From Kiloniella majae (GTDB taxonomy: Bacteria > Pseudomonadota > Alphaproteobacteria > Kiloniellales > Kiloniellaceae): a stretch of 64,000 nucleotides of DNA. The stretch is taken from assembly GCF_002118315.1 (NCBI RefSeq), contig NZ_MTSZ01000001.1:310001-374000 (forward strand). The letters are read 5' to 3'. The notes beneath the pieces were generated by a model that did no database searches, was not told where the DNA came from, and saw only the letters and a program-made list of their open reading frames with translations. The position numbers were made by a program, and so were the translations under genes. Of the stretch, positions 44,722-54,229 are shown in pieces. The first letter of the stretch is position 1. Every line of letters begins with the position of its first letter.

Positions 44722-44797
44722 AATAACCATAAGCGTCGCAGAGCAAATAAAATCTGTTACCTTGTGTTAAATCGCGAAACTGACATCAAGCAAGACA

Positions 44798-46099
44798 GTG
44801 AAAAAAGAGATACCTTCTGTACCTGTACCTTCTCAGGACATCCCAAACCCGGATAAATCCATGTCCAGACGCAGGGATGATGATCCTGCCTATAATGATG
44901 CCTGTCGCTTTATCATAAAGCTGGGCACGGCAGTACATGGATATGGTCCCTCGGCAGCCCGCCTTGAAGCTTATCTCAACGGTGTCACTGAAGCTTTGGG
45001 CTATCAAGGTGTTTTCCGCTCCACCCCGTCCGAAATTACCTTCGCCTTTTCCAAGCCGGGTCAGCTATGGCAACGAACGCATATCGCACCGGTTCCTGTT
45101 GGCGGCTATAATATGGCAAAGCTGGCCTACGTTGGTGAACTTGTCGAAAAGCTTGTGTCCGGTGAATATAATCTCTCGGAAGCCTATGACAGGCTGGATG
45201 AAATCGAAAACATGTCAAACCCTTGGGGCGTTACGACCTATGCGCTGAGTTTTGTCCTGGTCGGTTTTGGCTTCGCCGGCCTGATCCAGGGAAACTTATG
45301 GGATGTAGCAATATCCGGCCTCTTAAGCCTTGCAGTTTATATTATACTTGTCATTGCCGATAAAACCGGGGGGCGTTTTGCAGATGCCCTCCCCTTTGTT
45401 TCTGCATATTTTGCCGGGCTGAGTGCCGCCCTCATAAAACTGTTTTTGCCAGAGCTTAACCACACTGTTGTCACTCTTTCAGCAATTGTCATTTTGATTC
45501 CCGGTTTTATGGTTTCTGCCGGAATCATTGAGATTGTTGAAAACCATGTGGTTGCAGGATCTGCCCGATTGATGGGTGGACTTGTTTATCTGATCAAACA
45601 GTTTACAGGTGCCTGGTTGGGCATTGCTACGGTTGGTCTTCTCTGGTCTTCGGAAAACGGGGCCATTGGCTCTCATACGACAGGTAATGAAATCTGGCTT
45701 TATATTGCCATGCTCTTTCTGGGCCTTTGTTTCGCTTACCAGACATTACTCAGGGATTTTATCTGGGTTGTGATCAGCTGTGCCCTTTCCTTTGGTGCAG
45801 TTAATCTCAGCAGCGTTCTTTTAAATGCAAACCTCGGCACTCTTTTCGGAGCTATAGCAGCCGGACTTTTTGCCAACCTCTGGGCCAGGACAACCGGACG
45901 CCCAACATCCATTGTTCTCATTCCCTCAATCACGGTTCTTGTCAGTGGATCGATTGGTTTCCGGGGGCTTGTCGTTGTCGCCGCGGGTCAAACAGATCAG
46001 GGCCTTGATCAATTCATGCAGATGTTTGTTGTTGCCTTGGCTATTGCAGCAGGTCTTCTGGTGGCCAATACAATTTTACGCCCCAAAGTAACACTTTGA
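44798..46099 (+). CDS. ThrE-family threonine/serine exporter
   Basis: A 433-residue protein joining the two ThrE domains. The cytoplasmic N-terminal region (FIIKLGTAVHGYGPSAARLEAYL near 38-58) is followed by about ten membrane helices from residue 145, including GGRFADALPFVSAYFAGL and TTGRPTSIVLIPSITVLVSG. The fused architecture exports L-threonine and L-serine by proton motive force. The start is GTG at 44798, but ATG at 44861 with GGATAA before it is a good alternative. A clean terminator follows. Confidence 0.9.
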   Translation: MKKEIPSVPVPSQDIPNPDKSMSRRRDDDPAYNDACRFIIKLGTAVHGYGPSAARLEAYLNGVTEALGYQGVFRSTPSEITFAFSKPGQLWQRTHIAPVPVGGYNMAKLAYVGELVEKLVSGEYNLSEAYDRLDEIENMSNPWGVTTYALSFVLVGFGFAGLIQGNLWDVAISGLLSLAVYIILVIADKTGGRFADALPFVSAYFAGLSAALIKLFLPELNHTVVTLSAIVILIPGFMVSAGIIEIVENHVVAGSARLMGGLVYLIKQFTGAWLGIATVGLLWSSENGAIGSHTTGNEIWLYIAMLFLGLCFAYQTLLRDFIWVVISCALSFGAVNLSSVLLNANLGTLFGAIAAGLFANLWARTTGRPTSIVLIPSITVLVSGSIGFRGLVVVAAGQTDQGLDQFMQMFVVALAIAAGLLVANTILRPKVTL

Positions 46100-46107
46100 A
46101 GTAACAA

Positions 46108-46132
46108 AAAGGGTGCTCAAACCGCACCCTTT
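46108..46132. terminator. bidirectional terminator
   Basis: AAAGGGTGC (46108-46116) and GCACCCTTT (46124-46132) form a perfect nine-base-pair stem around a seven-base loop, with flanking A and T runs. It lies between the converging ThrE and pyrophosphatase genes. Confidence 0.88.
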
Positions 46133-46171
46133 CAAATCAGCCCACCGAAACAAGATAATGAAACGGGATAA

Positions 46172-47095
46172 TTAAACCGTCAGATTTGGTATGATTTGCT
46201 TCTTACGGGATACAATCCCTGGCAACACAACACTGTCACCAGAAACACTGACGCCAAAAGATTTTTCGGCAACTTGTTTCACCAGATCATTCGCAACTAG
46301 CAAGGTGGCTTCTTCTTTCAGGATATTCACAACAAAAAGAAGAACCTGATCAATACGATCTTCGGCAGCAACCGTTGCCATTGACGCCATCAAGCTGTCT
46401 TTCCGGGTAAATATTGTTTCCGGGCTCGTCGTCTCCAAAACTGAAACGCGGAACTTGGTATCACCGATCTCATATTTCTTACTATCAAGACGAAGCAACT
46501 CGGCATCGGAAAAATGAGAAACATCAGATTTCGCCGCGAACATTTCCCCTGCATAGGTTGGAATATCCAGCCCCAGATCACTTGCCAGCTCTGCTGCAAG
46601 TTTGCGATCTACAGCAGTGGTGGTCGGGCTTCTGAATTCCAGTGTATCGGACAGGATACATGACAGCATCAACCCCTTAATGCCTTCGGGTGCTTTGGCA
46701 ACATCATCACCCATCATTCCAATCATAATTGTCGCGGTGGATGCCAAGGGCTTGATGGTAATATTAATCGGCTGTTTTGTTTTGATACCGCCAACCAACA
46801 GGTGATGATCAATGATCTCTATAATATTGGCGTCATTAACATTCACAGGTAATTCAGCCGGATTATTGGTATCGACAATCACGACATCCTGATCAGCTTC
46901 CAAATCCCCCAGAAGATCCGGTATTTCAAATCCCCAGCGTTTGGCAACAAACTGTGCTTCTGTATTCGGTACTCCAAGAACAAAAGCTTCTGCGCTCTGC
47001 CCTTTTATTTCTTTAAGATACCAAGCCCAGATCAGGGCCGAGCAAGTTGCATCTGTGTCAGGCGCCAAATGGCCAAAAATTTTGATCATGTTCAA
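46172..47095 (-). CDS. ppaC: manganese-dependent inorganic pyrophosphatase
   Basis: A 307-residue family II pyrophosphatase that splits PPi to two phosphates in the cytoplasm. The DHH domain shows GHLAPDTDA (His8, Asp12, Asp14), VDTNNP and IDHH, and LSCILSDT follows. The C-terminal DHHA2 domain ends in VSRKKQIIPNL, where the Arg-Lys-Lys contacts substrate. The length is standard. Family II enzymes are less common than family I in alphaproteobacteria. It is monocistronic with a shared terminator. Confidence 0.95.
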   Translation of the reverse strand: MNMIKIFGHLAPDTDATCSALIWAWYLKEIKGQSAEAFVLGVPNTEAQFVAKRWGFEIPDLLGDLEADQDVVIVDTNNPAELPVNVNDANIIEIIDHHLLVGGIKTKQPINITIKPLASTATIMIGMMGDDVAKAPEGIKGLMLSCILSDTLEFRSPTTTAVDRKLAAELASDLGLDIPTYAGEMFAAKSDVSHFSDAELLRLDSKKYEIGDTKFRVSVLETTSPETIFTRKDSLMASMATVAAEDRIDQVLLFVVNILKEEATLLVANDLVKQVAEKSFGVSVSGDSVVLPGIVSRKKQIIPNLTV

Positions 47096-47405
47096 ACAGT
47101 CATCATTTTATCAGTAAAAAGATCGGATTCACCTGCTGTTATAATAAAGCATCAGGCGTCTGTCACGATCCTTTCAACTCTGTCGGACATGGTCTGTCGC
47201 CCGCAGCAGTTATAATCGTTGAGTTGATAGGAATAGTCTCGGGATAACAAACTGCCACAAGGATAAAAACTTAGACTTTAACTTACTGATATTAAAGCTA
47301 GGCATAGAAAAGAGGCGCCGATGATTGCGATAAAAAAAACCATCGTTTTATACGAAAAAGAGACCTGTTTAGCACCCTGACATTTAAAGCGTTTGGAATT
47401 AGGTA
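47096..47405. other. intergenic region upstream of ppaC
   Basis: This region lies 5' of ppaC and 3' of the 47406 gene. A 19-codon frame at 47321-47380 (MIAIKKTIVLYEKE...) follows AGAGG by five bases but is too short to call. No strong hairpin is present. It probably carries the ppaC promoter. Confidence 0.35.
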
Positions 47406-48260
47406 TTAACTAGGATCATCGCTTTCTGTCTTGTTAAAACCATACTCAGCGAGGATTTGATCATACCTGCCACTTTCTTTCAGCGCGTCAATTCCCCGAT
47501 CAAAGGCCAAGGTTAATTCATGCTTTTTAAACACCGCATATTTGTGCCCGGGTAAAAACACCTGATGAATGGCAATCGGTTGCGTTGTGTCTAGTCCCTC
47601 GCGAAAACGGGCATTTTTGACAAACCAGGCCAGAATGTTCTTGTCACCAATCACCAGATCAACATCACCGGCATAAAGCCTTGTGATTTGTTCGCGTTGT
47701 TTGGGAACTTCCTGATAAAATTTAAAGGTCGGGATCAGTTGAGCAAAATCATCCCCCAAAACTTTCGAAGCAGTTTGAAAGGCCACAACGCGCATGCCTT
47801 TCAAGTCTGCCAAACGATTAATACCCAGATCATTCTCGGCCAAGGAAATCGCTACGTTTTGGTAAGTTATATAGGTTTTGGAATAAAACCCATCCAACTC
47901 TTCAAGCGAGGAAACGGTAATGGCCCCATCGGTCACACCATCAAGAAATTCCGCATTGCGACGTTTGTTTGATACATAAAATGGGATAATTGTATAGCCC
48001 TCAAGGGCCATAGCCTCACGTACAATATCCAGCTCTGCCCCTCGGTTTTTATTTGTTAAAACATAGGGCGGGACAGAAAATCCCACACTGATGTGAACCA
48101 CTTTATCGCTTTTTTGGGATTCCGACGTTTGCGCCAGAAGCGGCGCAGAATAAATAACAACCAAACCTATGGACAAGAGCAAACAAAGGAACTGCTTCAG
48201 ACGGAATGTTTCTGATAGTTTTAGTACAGTATTTCGTAAAGTACGACACCCCGAGCACAT
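47406..48260 (-). CDS. lone family-3 periplasmic solute-binding protein
   Basis: A 284-residue exported protein. The signal region includes FLCLLLSIGLVVIYSAPLLAQ near residues 25-45. The mature domain resembles amino-acid binding proteins (HISVGFSVPPYVLTNKNRGAELDIV, LKGMRVVAFQTASKVLG and the C-terminal KESGRYDQILAEYGF), but the RxxxxxFS segment is altered, and no permease or ATPase gene is nearby. Stand-alone versions often act as sensors or moonlight with other systems. An AGGA site is ~10 bases before the ATG. Confidence 0.82.
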   Translation of the reverse strand: MCSGCRTLRNTVLKLSETFRLKQFLCLLLSIGLVVIYSAPLLAQTSESQKSDKVVHISVGFSVPPYVLTNKNRGAELDIVREAMALEGYTIIPFYVSNKRRNAEFLDGVTDGAITVSSLEELDGFYSKTYITYQNVAISLAENDLGINRLADLKGMRVVAFQTASKVLGDDFAQLIPTFKFYQEVPKQREQITRLYAGDVDLVIGDKNILAWFVKNARFREGLDTTQPIAIHQVFLPGHKYAVFKKHELTLAFDRGIDALKESGRYDQILAEYGFNKTESDDPS

Positions 48261-48443
48261 CTAAAGCATCCTCACTCTTTTTAAATAAATGCGTCTTTAT
48301 TCAAAAAACGAGTTCCAATAGGACGTACGACTATATCAGAAAAAATTCATCTATTGCGAGAAAATATATATAAACCACAATCAAATTTTCGTCACCCTTG
48401 ATGGCCAAGTCAAAAATTCGAATTAAGACCACAGCTCCATGAG

Positions 48444-48692
48444 CTATCCATAATCCAAGATATCACCCGGTTTACAGTCCAGCACCTCGCATATCTTTTG
48501 CAAAGTATTGAACCTTATCCCTTTGACCTTACCTGACTTGAGAAGCGACAAATTTTGTACCGTAATGCCCACCTCTGCGGCCAGTTCGTTTGACCGCATT
48601 TTCCGTTTCGCCAACATAATATCCAGCGTCACAATAATTTCTTTTTGGCTTTCTTTTTCCGGCACGTCCATTTTTTCTGCTTTATCATCCAT
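48444..48692 (-). CDS. YozG-like XRE-family HTH regulator
   Basis: An 82-residue Cro/CI-type helix-turn-helix protein: LDIMLAKRKMRSNELAAEVGITVQNLSLLKSGKVKGIRFNTLQKICEVLDCKPGDIL is the classic YozG form. The open frame reaches further upstream into the DUF2975 gene, but the ATG at 48692 lies four bases after that gene's stop and gives the usual length. It forms the standard DUF2975-YozG pair, a membrane protein and its small regulator. Confidence 0.85.
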   Translation of the reverse strand: MDDKAEKMDVPEKESQKEIIVTLDIMLAKRKMRSNELAAEVGITVQNLSLLKSGKVKGIRFNTLQKICEVLDCKPGDILDYG

Positions 48693-48696
48693 CGAG

Positions 48697-49230
48697 TTAA
48701 ACAATCTTTTCGTATTCTTCGGCAATTTCACCAGCACGCATCATGACTGATGCCATCAAAGAAAGAAGGATACCAACCAGCAATAAAACAAAAGCAATCG
48801 GTGCGGTAGATGCATCCAGATCCAATGTAATCATGCGTTGTCCCGCTGGGTTATTATAGGTCAGCGCCAAACTCATCAATGCCTGTACAACAGGTATAAG
48901 GATTGTAAAAAAAACGAGAGACAATCCAAAACGACGAAGAGACTGACTAAATGAAGGCAAATGCCATTCCCCTGTATTAATTTGCTTGAATATGCGCCCG
49001 ACTGCCATCAAACCAACGGCTAATACCATCAGATGTGCCGTCGAAATAAATCCCCCCAACAGGCGATTGTTTATCGCAACATTAAATTCCGTCTCCATCA
49101 TTCCGGAATAGGCACGTGCAGGAAATTCAACGAGTTCCGGGCTCATCCACAAACCGATATTAATCATCAGGAAAAGTACCGCCAACAAACGAGAGAAAGG
49201 GGCTAAAAATCGAGTAAGATACATCAACAT
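48697..49230 (-). CDS. DUF2975 membrane protein
   Basis: A 177-residue inner-membrane protein with four hydrophobic segments (about 12-30, 62-80, 100-122 and 145-162). It ends in a cytoplasmic ASVMMRAGEIAEEYEKIV tail like that of DUF2975 proteins. It always travels with a YozG-type regulator, which is the next gene here. The biological role is unknown; the pair is often compared to a membrane-linked regulatory switch. Confidence 0.82.
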   Translation of the reverse strand: MLMYLTRFLAPFSRLLAVLFLMINIGLWMSPELVEFPARAYSGMMETEFNVAINNRLLGGFISTAHLMVLAVGLMAVGRIFKQINTGEWHLPSFSQSLRRFGLSLVFFTILIPVVQALMSLALTYNNPAGQRMITLDLDASTAPIAFVLLLVGILLSLMASVMMRAGEIAEEYEKIV

Positions 49231-49502
49231 AAAAACAATCCGAATTCATTTTAATTTATTAAAAATTTATCGCTAAACAATAATTATGTCAATTAAAACA
49301 TGTATCGACTCCATCGACATTTTTAAATTTAAAACCTTGCTGATCTTTCGCCAGAGGCTTTACCCCCCATACAACTCCCAAAGCCATTGTTCTAAGAGGC
49401 CTGCAAAAGAGTATTGATCTCCACAAAGGATAAAGGCATGATCGCCAGCGAAACCTAACTAAATTAGGAATAATACTGAATATGATAACGGGGAGAATAA
49501 TC

Positions 49503-50015
49503 GTGGGTCGTTTAGCTGTACGCTTCATAATGTCGTTGGTAATGCTATTGACTATAGGGCTTCCGGTACTTGCTGATAATCTGGACGACGCAAAGGCAGC
49601 GATAAAACAACGCGATTACAATACTGCATTCAGCCTATACCTCCCCCTCGCTGAACAGGGCAATCAGGAAGCTCAATATGCCTTGGGTCAAATGTACAGT
49701 AAGGGGTTGGGCACAGAACAGGATGTTACCACAGCTGCAAGCTGGTATGAAAAGGCCGCGGATCAAGGGCACCTACTCTCACAAGTTCAGGTTGGGCGTA
49801 TCTACTTCTTAATCACGAATGATCTGGTTAAGGCACATAAATGGTTAAATGTTATTACCCTGCGAAAGATCGAAGGCGCAAAGAAACTACAACTCTTTGC
49901 CAAACAGATGCGGAATGATATTGCCAAGGAAATGACATCCGAAGAAATTGAACAAGCCGAAAAAGAAGCACAGGACTGGATCTTAAAAAACGAAAAGCAG
50001 GCTGGGGTAGAATAA
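49503..50015 (+). CDS. exported Sel1-repeat (TPR-like) protein
   Basis: A 170-residue exported protein with a signal peptide ending LPVLA before DNLDDA. Three to four Sel1-like helical repeats follow: DYNTAFSLYLPLAEQGNQEAQYALGQMYSKG, then DVTTAASWYEKAADQGHLLSQVQVGRIYF and LVKAHKWLNVIT. Such repeats bind partner proteins in the periplasm. The GTG at 49503 has GGGGAG seven bases upstream and is preferred to the ATG at 49482. Confidence 0.85.
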   Translation: MGRLAVRFIMSLVMLLTIGLPVLADNLDDAKAAIKQRDYNTAFSLYLPLAEQGNQEAQYALGQMYSKGLGTEQDVTTAASWYEKAADQGHLLSQVQVGRIYFLITNDLVKAHKWLNVITLRKIEGAKKLQLFAKQMRNDIAKEMTSEEIEQAEKEAQDWILKNEKQAGVE

Positions 50016-50139
50016 TTATCTCTCTCAAAAGACTGTCAAAAAGTGGCGCCTATATATAGTAAAAAACTTTTCGGCTCCAAAGTTCCCCTGAAGAACACCA
50101 GCGCATCAAGACATCATTTCGGCCCTTAATTTTGGAGTA

Positions 50140-50970
50140 TTATTCTGAAGCAGGCTCCAGAAAAAAAGCAGCCTTGTGATTGCGAGCGCTGTAATAACGT
50201 GTGCTAAATTCAGCGCCTCGAAAGCCGGGGTCAGCTTGTTCCGCCAACTGCGCCAAATCGATCTGATCACTCGCCCAGGCAAAAGCATGAAGACCGCCAA
50301 CATAGGTGGGGATTGCGGCATGGTAAAACCCACTGAAACCAAAGAGAGACAGCATCCGGCTTCGCATATGCGTCAGAATTGAAGGCTGGTAGGAAGGGCA
50401 ACCAGCCTGAGCAACCATAAGACCGCCCTCGGCTAATCGGGCCTTACAGCTTTTATAGAAATTATCGGTAAAGAGGCTGGTGGAATTATCATCGGGATCG
50501 GTAGAATCAATAATAATGGTGTCATAGAATTTCTTTCCTGACACAAGATATTCAGCACCATCCCCGATAACCAAATTCAAACGGGGATCGTCATAGGCAC
50601 CATCAAGAAGTGTTGATAAATGCTCTCGGCACACCCTCACCAAAGCACCATCAAGCTCAACCATTGTCACCTCTTGAACACTTCTGTGCTTAAGAACTTC
50701 CCGCAGTACGGTGCCATCACCGGCGCCGATAATTAAGACTGACTTTGGATTAGGATGCGAGAGCAATGGCACATGTGCAATGCTTTCGCTATAGATTTCT
50801 TCATCATGCTCGGTAATCTGAACGGCGTCGTCCAGAACAAGAACACGCCCCAACAAATCGTTTGCGAAAATCTCAACATGCTGAAAGTCTGTCTTGCCTT
50901 CAAACAGAACCTGATCCCGACGGAGTGACTGACGGATCTCAGGATGGATACCTTCTTCGAACCAAGACAT
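50140..50970 (-). CDS. speE: spermidine synthase-type aminopropyltransferase
   Basis: A 276-residue polyamine aminopropyltransferase. It transfers the aminopropyl group of decarboxylated AdoMet to putrescine or a related amine in the cytoplasm. The cofactor loop VLIIGAGDGTVLREVLKH is at 80-97, MVELDGALVRVCREHL follows, and the catalytic aspartate is in IIDSTDPDDNSTSLFT near 155. No speD is nearby, although AdoMet decarboxylase is needed. It is the third gene of a run after an ArsR regulator and an amine oxidase. Confidence 0.92.
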   Translation of the reverse strand: MSWFEEGIHPEIRQSLRRDQVLFEGKTDFQHVEIFANDLLGRVLVLDDAVQITEHDEEIYSESIAHVPLLSHPNPKSVLIIGAGDGTVLREVLKHRSVQEVTMVELDGALVRVCREHLSTLLDGAYDDPRLNLVIGDGAEYLVSGKKFYDTIIIDSTDPDDNSTSLFTDNFYKSCKARLAEGGLMVAQAGCPSYQPSILTHMRSRMLSLFGFSGFYHAAIPTYVGGLHAFAWASDQIDLAQLAEQADPGFRGAEFSTRYYSARNHKAAFFLEPASE

Positions 50971-51071
50971 TCTTATCTAACTTTCAATAACTTAATCTGC
51001 GCTTATAGGCATAAGACTTTAAGTGTTAAAAGTCCATTATTTTCAACCAAAGAATGTTGTCCCAATAAAAA

Positions 51072-52418
51072 TCACAACAGAGATTTGATAATTTCATTCG
51101 CGGCTTGATGCCCCGTTTCGTAAGCCCCAGGCGCCATGCTTGCCCACTTCCCATGCAGGGCTTCTCCTGCGAAGAACAAACGATCATCAACAGGCTGGCG
51201 CGCGACTTCCCGTAAGTGGTTTTTGCCAATATTTGAATAGGCATAGCCCCCGCGTGCAAAAGGATCTGCGAGCCATTTTGTCTTATGCCCTTTAAGGAAA
51301 AGCTTTTTCACATCTTCTCCCAAAACAGACGCAAGCGATGACAAGGCAAAATCCTGTGCTACTTCGTCACTTTCAGATGTAAGATCACGGGCAAGGTCTC
51401 CACCAACGAACATCGTACTCATCGGCGCACCAAAAGGACATAAAAGATGACTGTGCCAGCTATCAGTCTGCTTCATACCTTTAGGTGTTTCTAAATATGC
51501 TTCATTCGTGTTGGCATCAGGTATGAGCGACTTAAATGCGGGATCAAACTGGAGAGTTATTTTGTCCAATACCCCCATCGGCAACTCGTTAAAGGCAGCC
51601 ATTTTTTCTTGTGGTAAAGCAGGCAAAAACATCAAGGTTTCATCTGCGATAATCTCGGTCGGAACTGTCACAAGGACAGCGCGACAGGCTATTGTTCCCT
51701 GATTGGACTGAACCTTGATATCATGTCCCTGCCAATCAATGCTTTCAACAACGGTTTTCAGTTTTACCGGCACAGGACCAAGAGCTTTGAAAATACCGGC
51801 AGCCAGCCCTTGCGGAACCATCCACTCGGTTCCGGTTTCATACTGCGTTTGGTAATCGATGACTGATAAATGGTCCGAATGCACCCCCGCCTCGAATGAT
51901 CCCTTTCGCAATTGAGCAAGCTGATCCCAATTATCTCTTGGCGGTCGTAAATTATGAATAGAGGTATCGCCATTTTTTACCGCATCGTAACCCCATAGAT
52001 CGTCATAGAGGGCATCTTCCGCCTTCTCGATCTCAATGACTTCCTGCTCCGATGCTCGGCGTGCCCCCTGATTTCCCTCTCGAGATCTATGGACAAAGTA
52101 AATCGGCTCTCTTTCCCCAAAATCAAATATATCAAACCCGGCTTTATCCCTCACTAAGGGAGACAGAGGGTTTTCATCCGCTGAATGCAGCCAAGTACAC
52201 CCATGATCATAGGGAACACCAAAGGTTTCGCATTCGGTATAGGCCCTGCCCCCGATACGATCCCGCGCTTCGAGAATAAGCACAGATATTCCTTGCCGCA
52301 TCAATGTCCGGGCGGCAGTAATTCCCGCTATGCCAGCCCCGATAACGATCACGTCAGGGTTCCTTACTTGCGCTCCCAAGGTTAAAGACGCCCTATTCAT
52401 TGTCTCCGTATTAGTCAA
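51072..52418 (-). CDS. FAD-dependent amine oxidase (polyamine/monoamine oxidase type)
   Basis: A 448-residue flavoprotein. The dinucleotide fold is VIVIGAGIAGITAARTL near residue 24, followed by LEARDRIGGRAYT and GCTWLH. The C-terminal FAD block is LFFAGEALHGKWASMAPGAYETG. Such enzymes oxidise amines to aldehydes, giving hydrogen peroxide. No signal peptide is evident. The TTG start overlaps the ArsR stop (TTGA) behind GGTAAGG; the ATG at 52400 is an alternative. With SpeE downstream it points to polyamine metabolism. Confidence 0.88.
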   Translation of the reverse strand: MTNTETMNRASLTLGAQVRNPDVIVIGAGIAGITAARTLMRQGISVLILEARDRIGGRAYTECETFGVPYDHGCTWLHSADENPLSPLVRDKAGFDIFDFGEREPIYFVHRSREGNQGARRASEQEVIEIEKAEDALYDDLWGYDAVKNGDTSIHNLRPPRDNWDQLAQLRKGSFEAGVHSDHLSVIDYQTQYETGTEWMVPQGLAAGIFKALGPVPVKLKTVVESIDWQGHDIKVQSNQGTIACRAVLVTVPTEIIADETLMFLPALPQEKMAAFNELPMGVLDKITLQFDPAFKSLIPDANTNEAYLETPKGMKQTDSWHSHLLCPFGAPMSTMFVGGDLARDLTSESDEVAQDFALSSLASVLGEDVKKLFLKGHKTKWLADPFARGGYAYSNIGKNHLREVARQPVDDRLFFAGEALHGKWASMAPGAYETGHQAANEIIKSLL

Positions 52419-53101
52419 AACCTTACCCCAAGTTTTTGCCCAAGCTCTTGACGACCAAGATCAGTCAATTTGATTATCCTGCGGTGTTTAGTCCGCTCTA
52501 TCCACTTCAAGCTAAAAGCCAAATTCGTTATCGCAGCCCCCAGTGCGCCGGCAACATGAGGTTTTCGTTCACTCCAATCCAGGCACTGTGGCGCAAACTG
52601 ACGTCGTGCTTTTCGTAAAGTTCTCAGATCAATGCCCAGTTCGGCAAAAAAACTTTCGCCTGCTTCAGTCACATCGTAGTGACGATCTTTTACGACCAGA
52701 TATCCTTGATCAACCATCGCTGTCGTGATTGAAACACCCAGTTCTCCGGCCATATGGTCATAACACAGTCGGGCACATCTGATTTGTTTTTGCTCAGGAG
52801 ATACTTGCCGGATTGGTGCGGGTTTGTGACGAACGAGATGTATCAAAGGCTCCAGTGCTTCAGCAACTTCGTCACCAGCGAGTTTATAATAACGATGCCG
52901 CCCATGCTTTTCACAAATCAGCAAACTACCGGAAACAAGCTTGCCCAGATGTTCACTGGCCGTTGCAGGGGAAACACCTGCGGCTTGGGACAACTCAGTT
53001 GCCGTCAATGCCCGCCCGTCAAAAAGAAGCGCCAACATCGCCGACCGTGCCGGAGACCCAATAAGTGCGCCAATAGAGGCCATAGAAGGTTCTGCATCCA
53101 T
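52415..53101 (-). CDS. ArsR-type winged-helix regulator
   Basis: A 228-residue regulator with an ArsR winged helix at 8-80: GSPARSAMLALLFDGRALTATELSQAAGVSPATASEHLGKLV. The C-terminal ~140 residues form an extra ligand-type domain (CARLCYDHMAGELGVSITTAMV) seen in ArsR-like regulators of transport and oxidase genes. It overlaps the amine oxidase start and is divergent from an EamA exporter, so it may control both sides. Confidence 0.9.
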   Translation of the reverse strand: MDAEPSMASIGALIGSPARSAMLALLFDGRALTATELSQAAGVSPATASEHLGKLVSGSLLICEKHGRHRYYKLAGDEVAEALEPLIHLVRHKPAPIRQVSPEQKQIRCARLCYDHMAGELGVSITTAMVDQGYLVVKDRHYDVTEAGESFFAELGIDLRTLRKARRQFAPQCLDWSERKPHVAGALGAAITNLAFSLKWIERTKHRRIIKLTDLGRQELGQKLGVRF

Positions 53102-53120
53102 ATTTCGGTTTTATCCAAAA

Positions 53121-53144
53121 CATATCGACAGCGCAAGTGATATG
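53121..53144. promoter_or_regulatory. possible ArsR operator
   Basis: CATATC (53121-53126) and GATATG (53139-53144) form an inverted repeat with a 12-base spacer, within the 85-bp gap between the divergent ArsR and EamA genes. It is short, so assignment is tentative. Confidence 0.4.
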
Positions 53145-53186
53145 GTGTTTACATGAAACAAACATCGCGCAGAAAAGCTTCCATCT

Positions 53187-54173
53187 ATGACAACTAAACA
53201 CACTCCAAAAGCTACAGTTTCAATATCTCCGAGCCCTTCATATCCAAGTGATACGAAAGCCAGTAGCACCGAAGCCGGCAACATCAAAGAAAAAGATCCC
53301 CAAAAACAGGATCAAGATAATATTGCGCGTAATAAAAGAGGTATTATTCTTGTTATCTTATCGGCCACTCTTTTCAGCATGGCAGGTATTTTCACCAAAA
53401 CTATTCAAGCTGAAACCTGGTCGATCATAGCCTGGCGCGGTATTTTCGCAGCTATTCTCCTCTTTATCTGGATTATATATAAGAGAAACTTCATCCATAG
53501 TTTCCTGAGGATGGGTACAAGTGGCATAGCCGTCGCTATAATTGGTGCGCTGGGAACAGCGGCCTTTCTCTCGGCTTTTAAACTGACCTCTGTCGCTAAT
53601 GTTTCCCTAATCTACGCCGCCGCGCCTTTACTTGCAGCGATCATTGCCTGGATTTGGCTCAAGGAGAAAATAACCAAACCAGTTGCATGGGGATGTTTCG
53701 GGGCGATTTCAGGGGTCTTGATTGTGGTAAGCGGATCACTGGGCAATTTGAATCAGAGCAGCTTAAATCTGGAAGGCGATATGCTCGCCCTTGGTATGAC
53801 TTTTTCGCTTGCCTTGATAATGGTTATTTATCGCCGTTATCCAAGTACACCCTCTGCCGGCCCGACGGCTTTATCTGCGCTTTTGTTAATTCCAGCTTGT
53901 TTCTATATGGGAACTCCACAGGATATCGCTCTGTCAGAAATCCTTCCGCTCGCCTTGTTTGGCTTACTCTTTTCGATCGCGGCTATTTCCCTAACCGAAG
54001 GTGCCAAGTTAATAGCATCCGGGCGTGCCGCCTTGCTCAGTTCTCTGGAAACACCCATTGCACCATTACTAGCCTGGTTGATCCTCTATGAGCTCCCGAC
54101 TTTACAGGCTATTATTGGTGGCATCGTTATCATGATCGCCGTGATTTATAGCCAAAGAACGCACTGTCCGTAA
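53187..54173 (+). CDS. EamA/DMT-family transporter
   Basis: A 328-residue membrane exporter. A hydrophilic N-terminal region of ~46 residues precedes ten hydrophobic segments in two EamA repeats (about 50-185 and 200-320). IIAWRGIFAAILL and TLQAIIGGIVIMIAVI are characteristic. It is divergent from ArsR, amine oxidase and SpeE genes, suggesting export of an amine or a product of that pathway. The long N-terminal tail is unusual for the family. Confidence 0.88.
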   Translation: MTTKHTPKATVSISPSPSYPSDTKASSTEAGNIKEKDPQKQDQDNIARNKRGIILVILSATLFSMAGIFTKTIQAETWSIIAWRGIFAAILLFIWIIYKRNFIHSFLRMGTSGIAVAIIGALGTAAFLSAFKLTSVANVSLIYAAAPLLAAIIAWIWLKEKITKPVAWGCFGAISGVLIVVSGSLGNLNQSSLNLEGDMLALGMTFSLALIMVIYRRYPSTPSAGPTALSALLLIPACFYMGTPQDIALSEILPLALFGLLFSIAAISLTEGAKLIASGRAALLSSLETPIAPLLAWLILYELPTLQAIIGGIVIMIAVIYSQRTHCP

Positions 54174-54229
54174 TTTTCTCAGAACTCAAGAACAAGCGCC
54201 AAAGCTAAGGTTAAATCATTAACCCGGGG

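Noticed and set aside
47321-47380. 19-codon frame with a good ribosome-binding site
   Set aside because: It is too short, with no conservation evidence; noted only as an intergenic remark.
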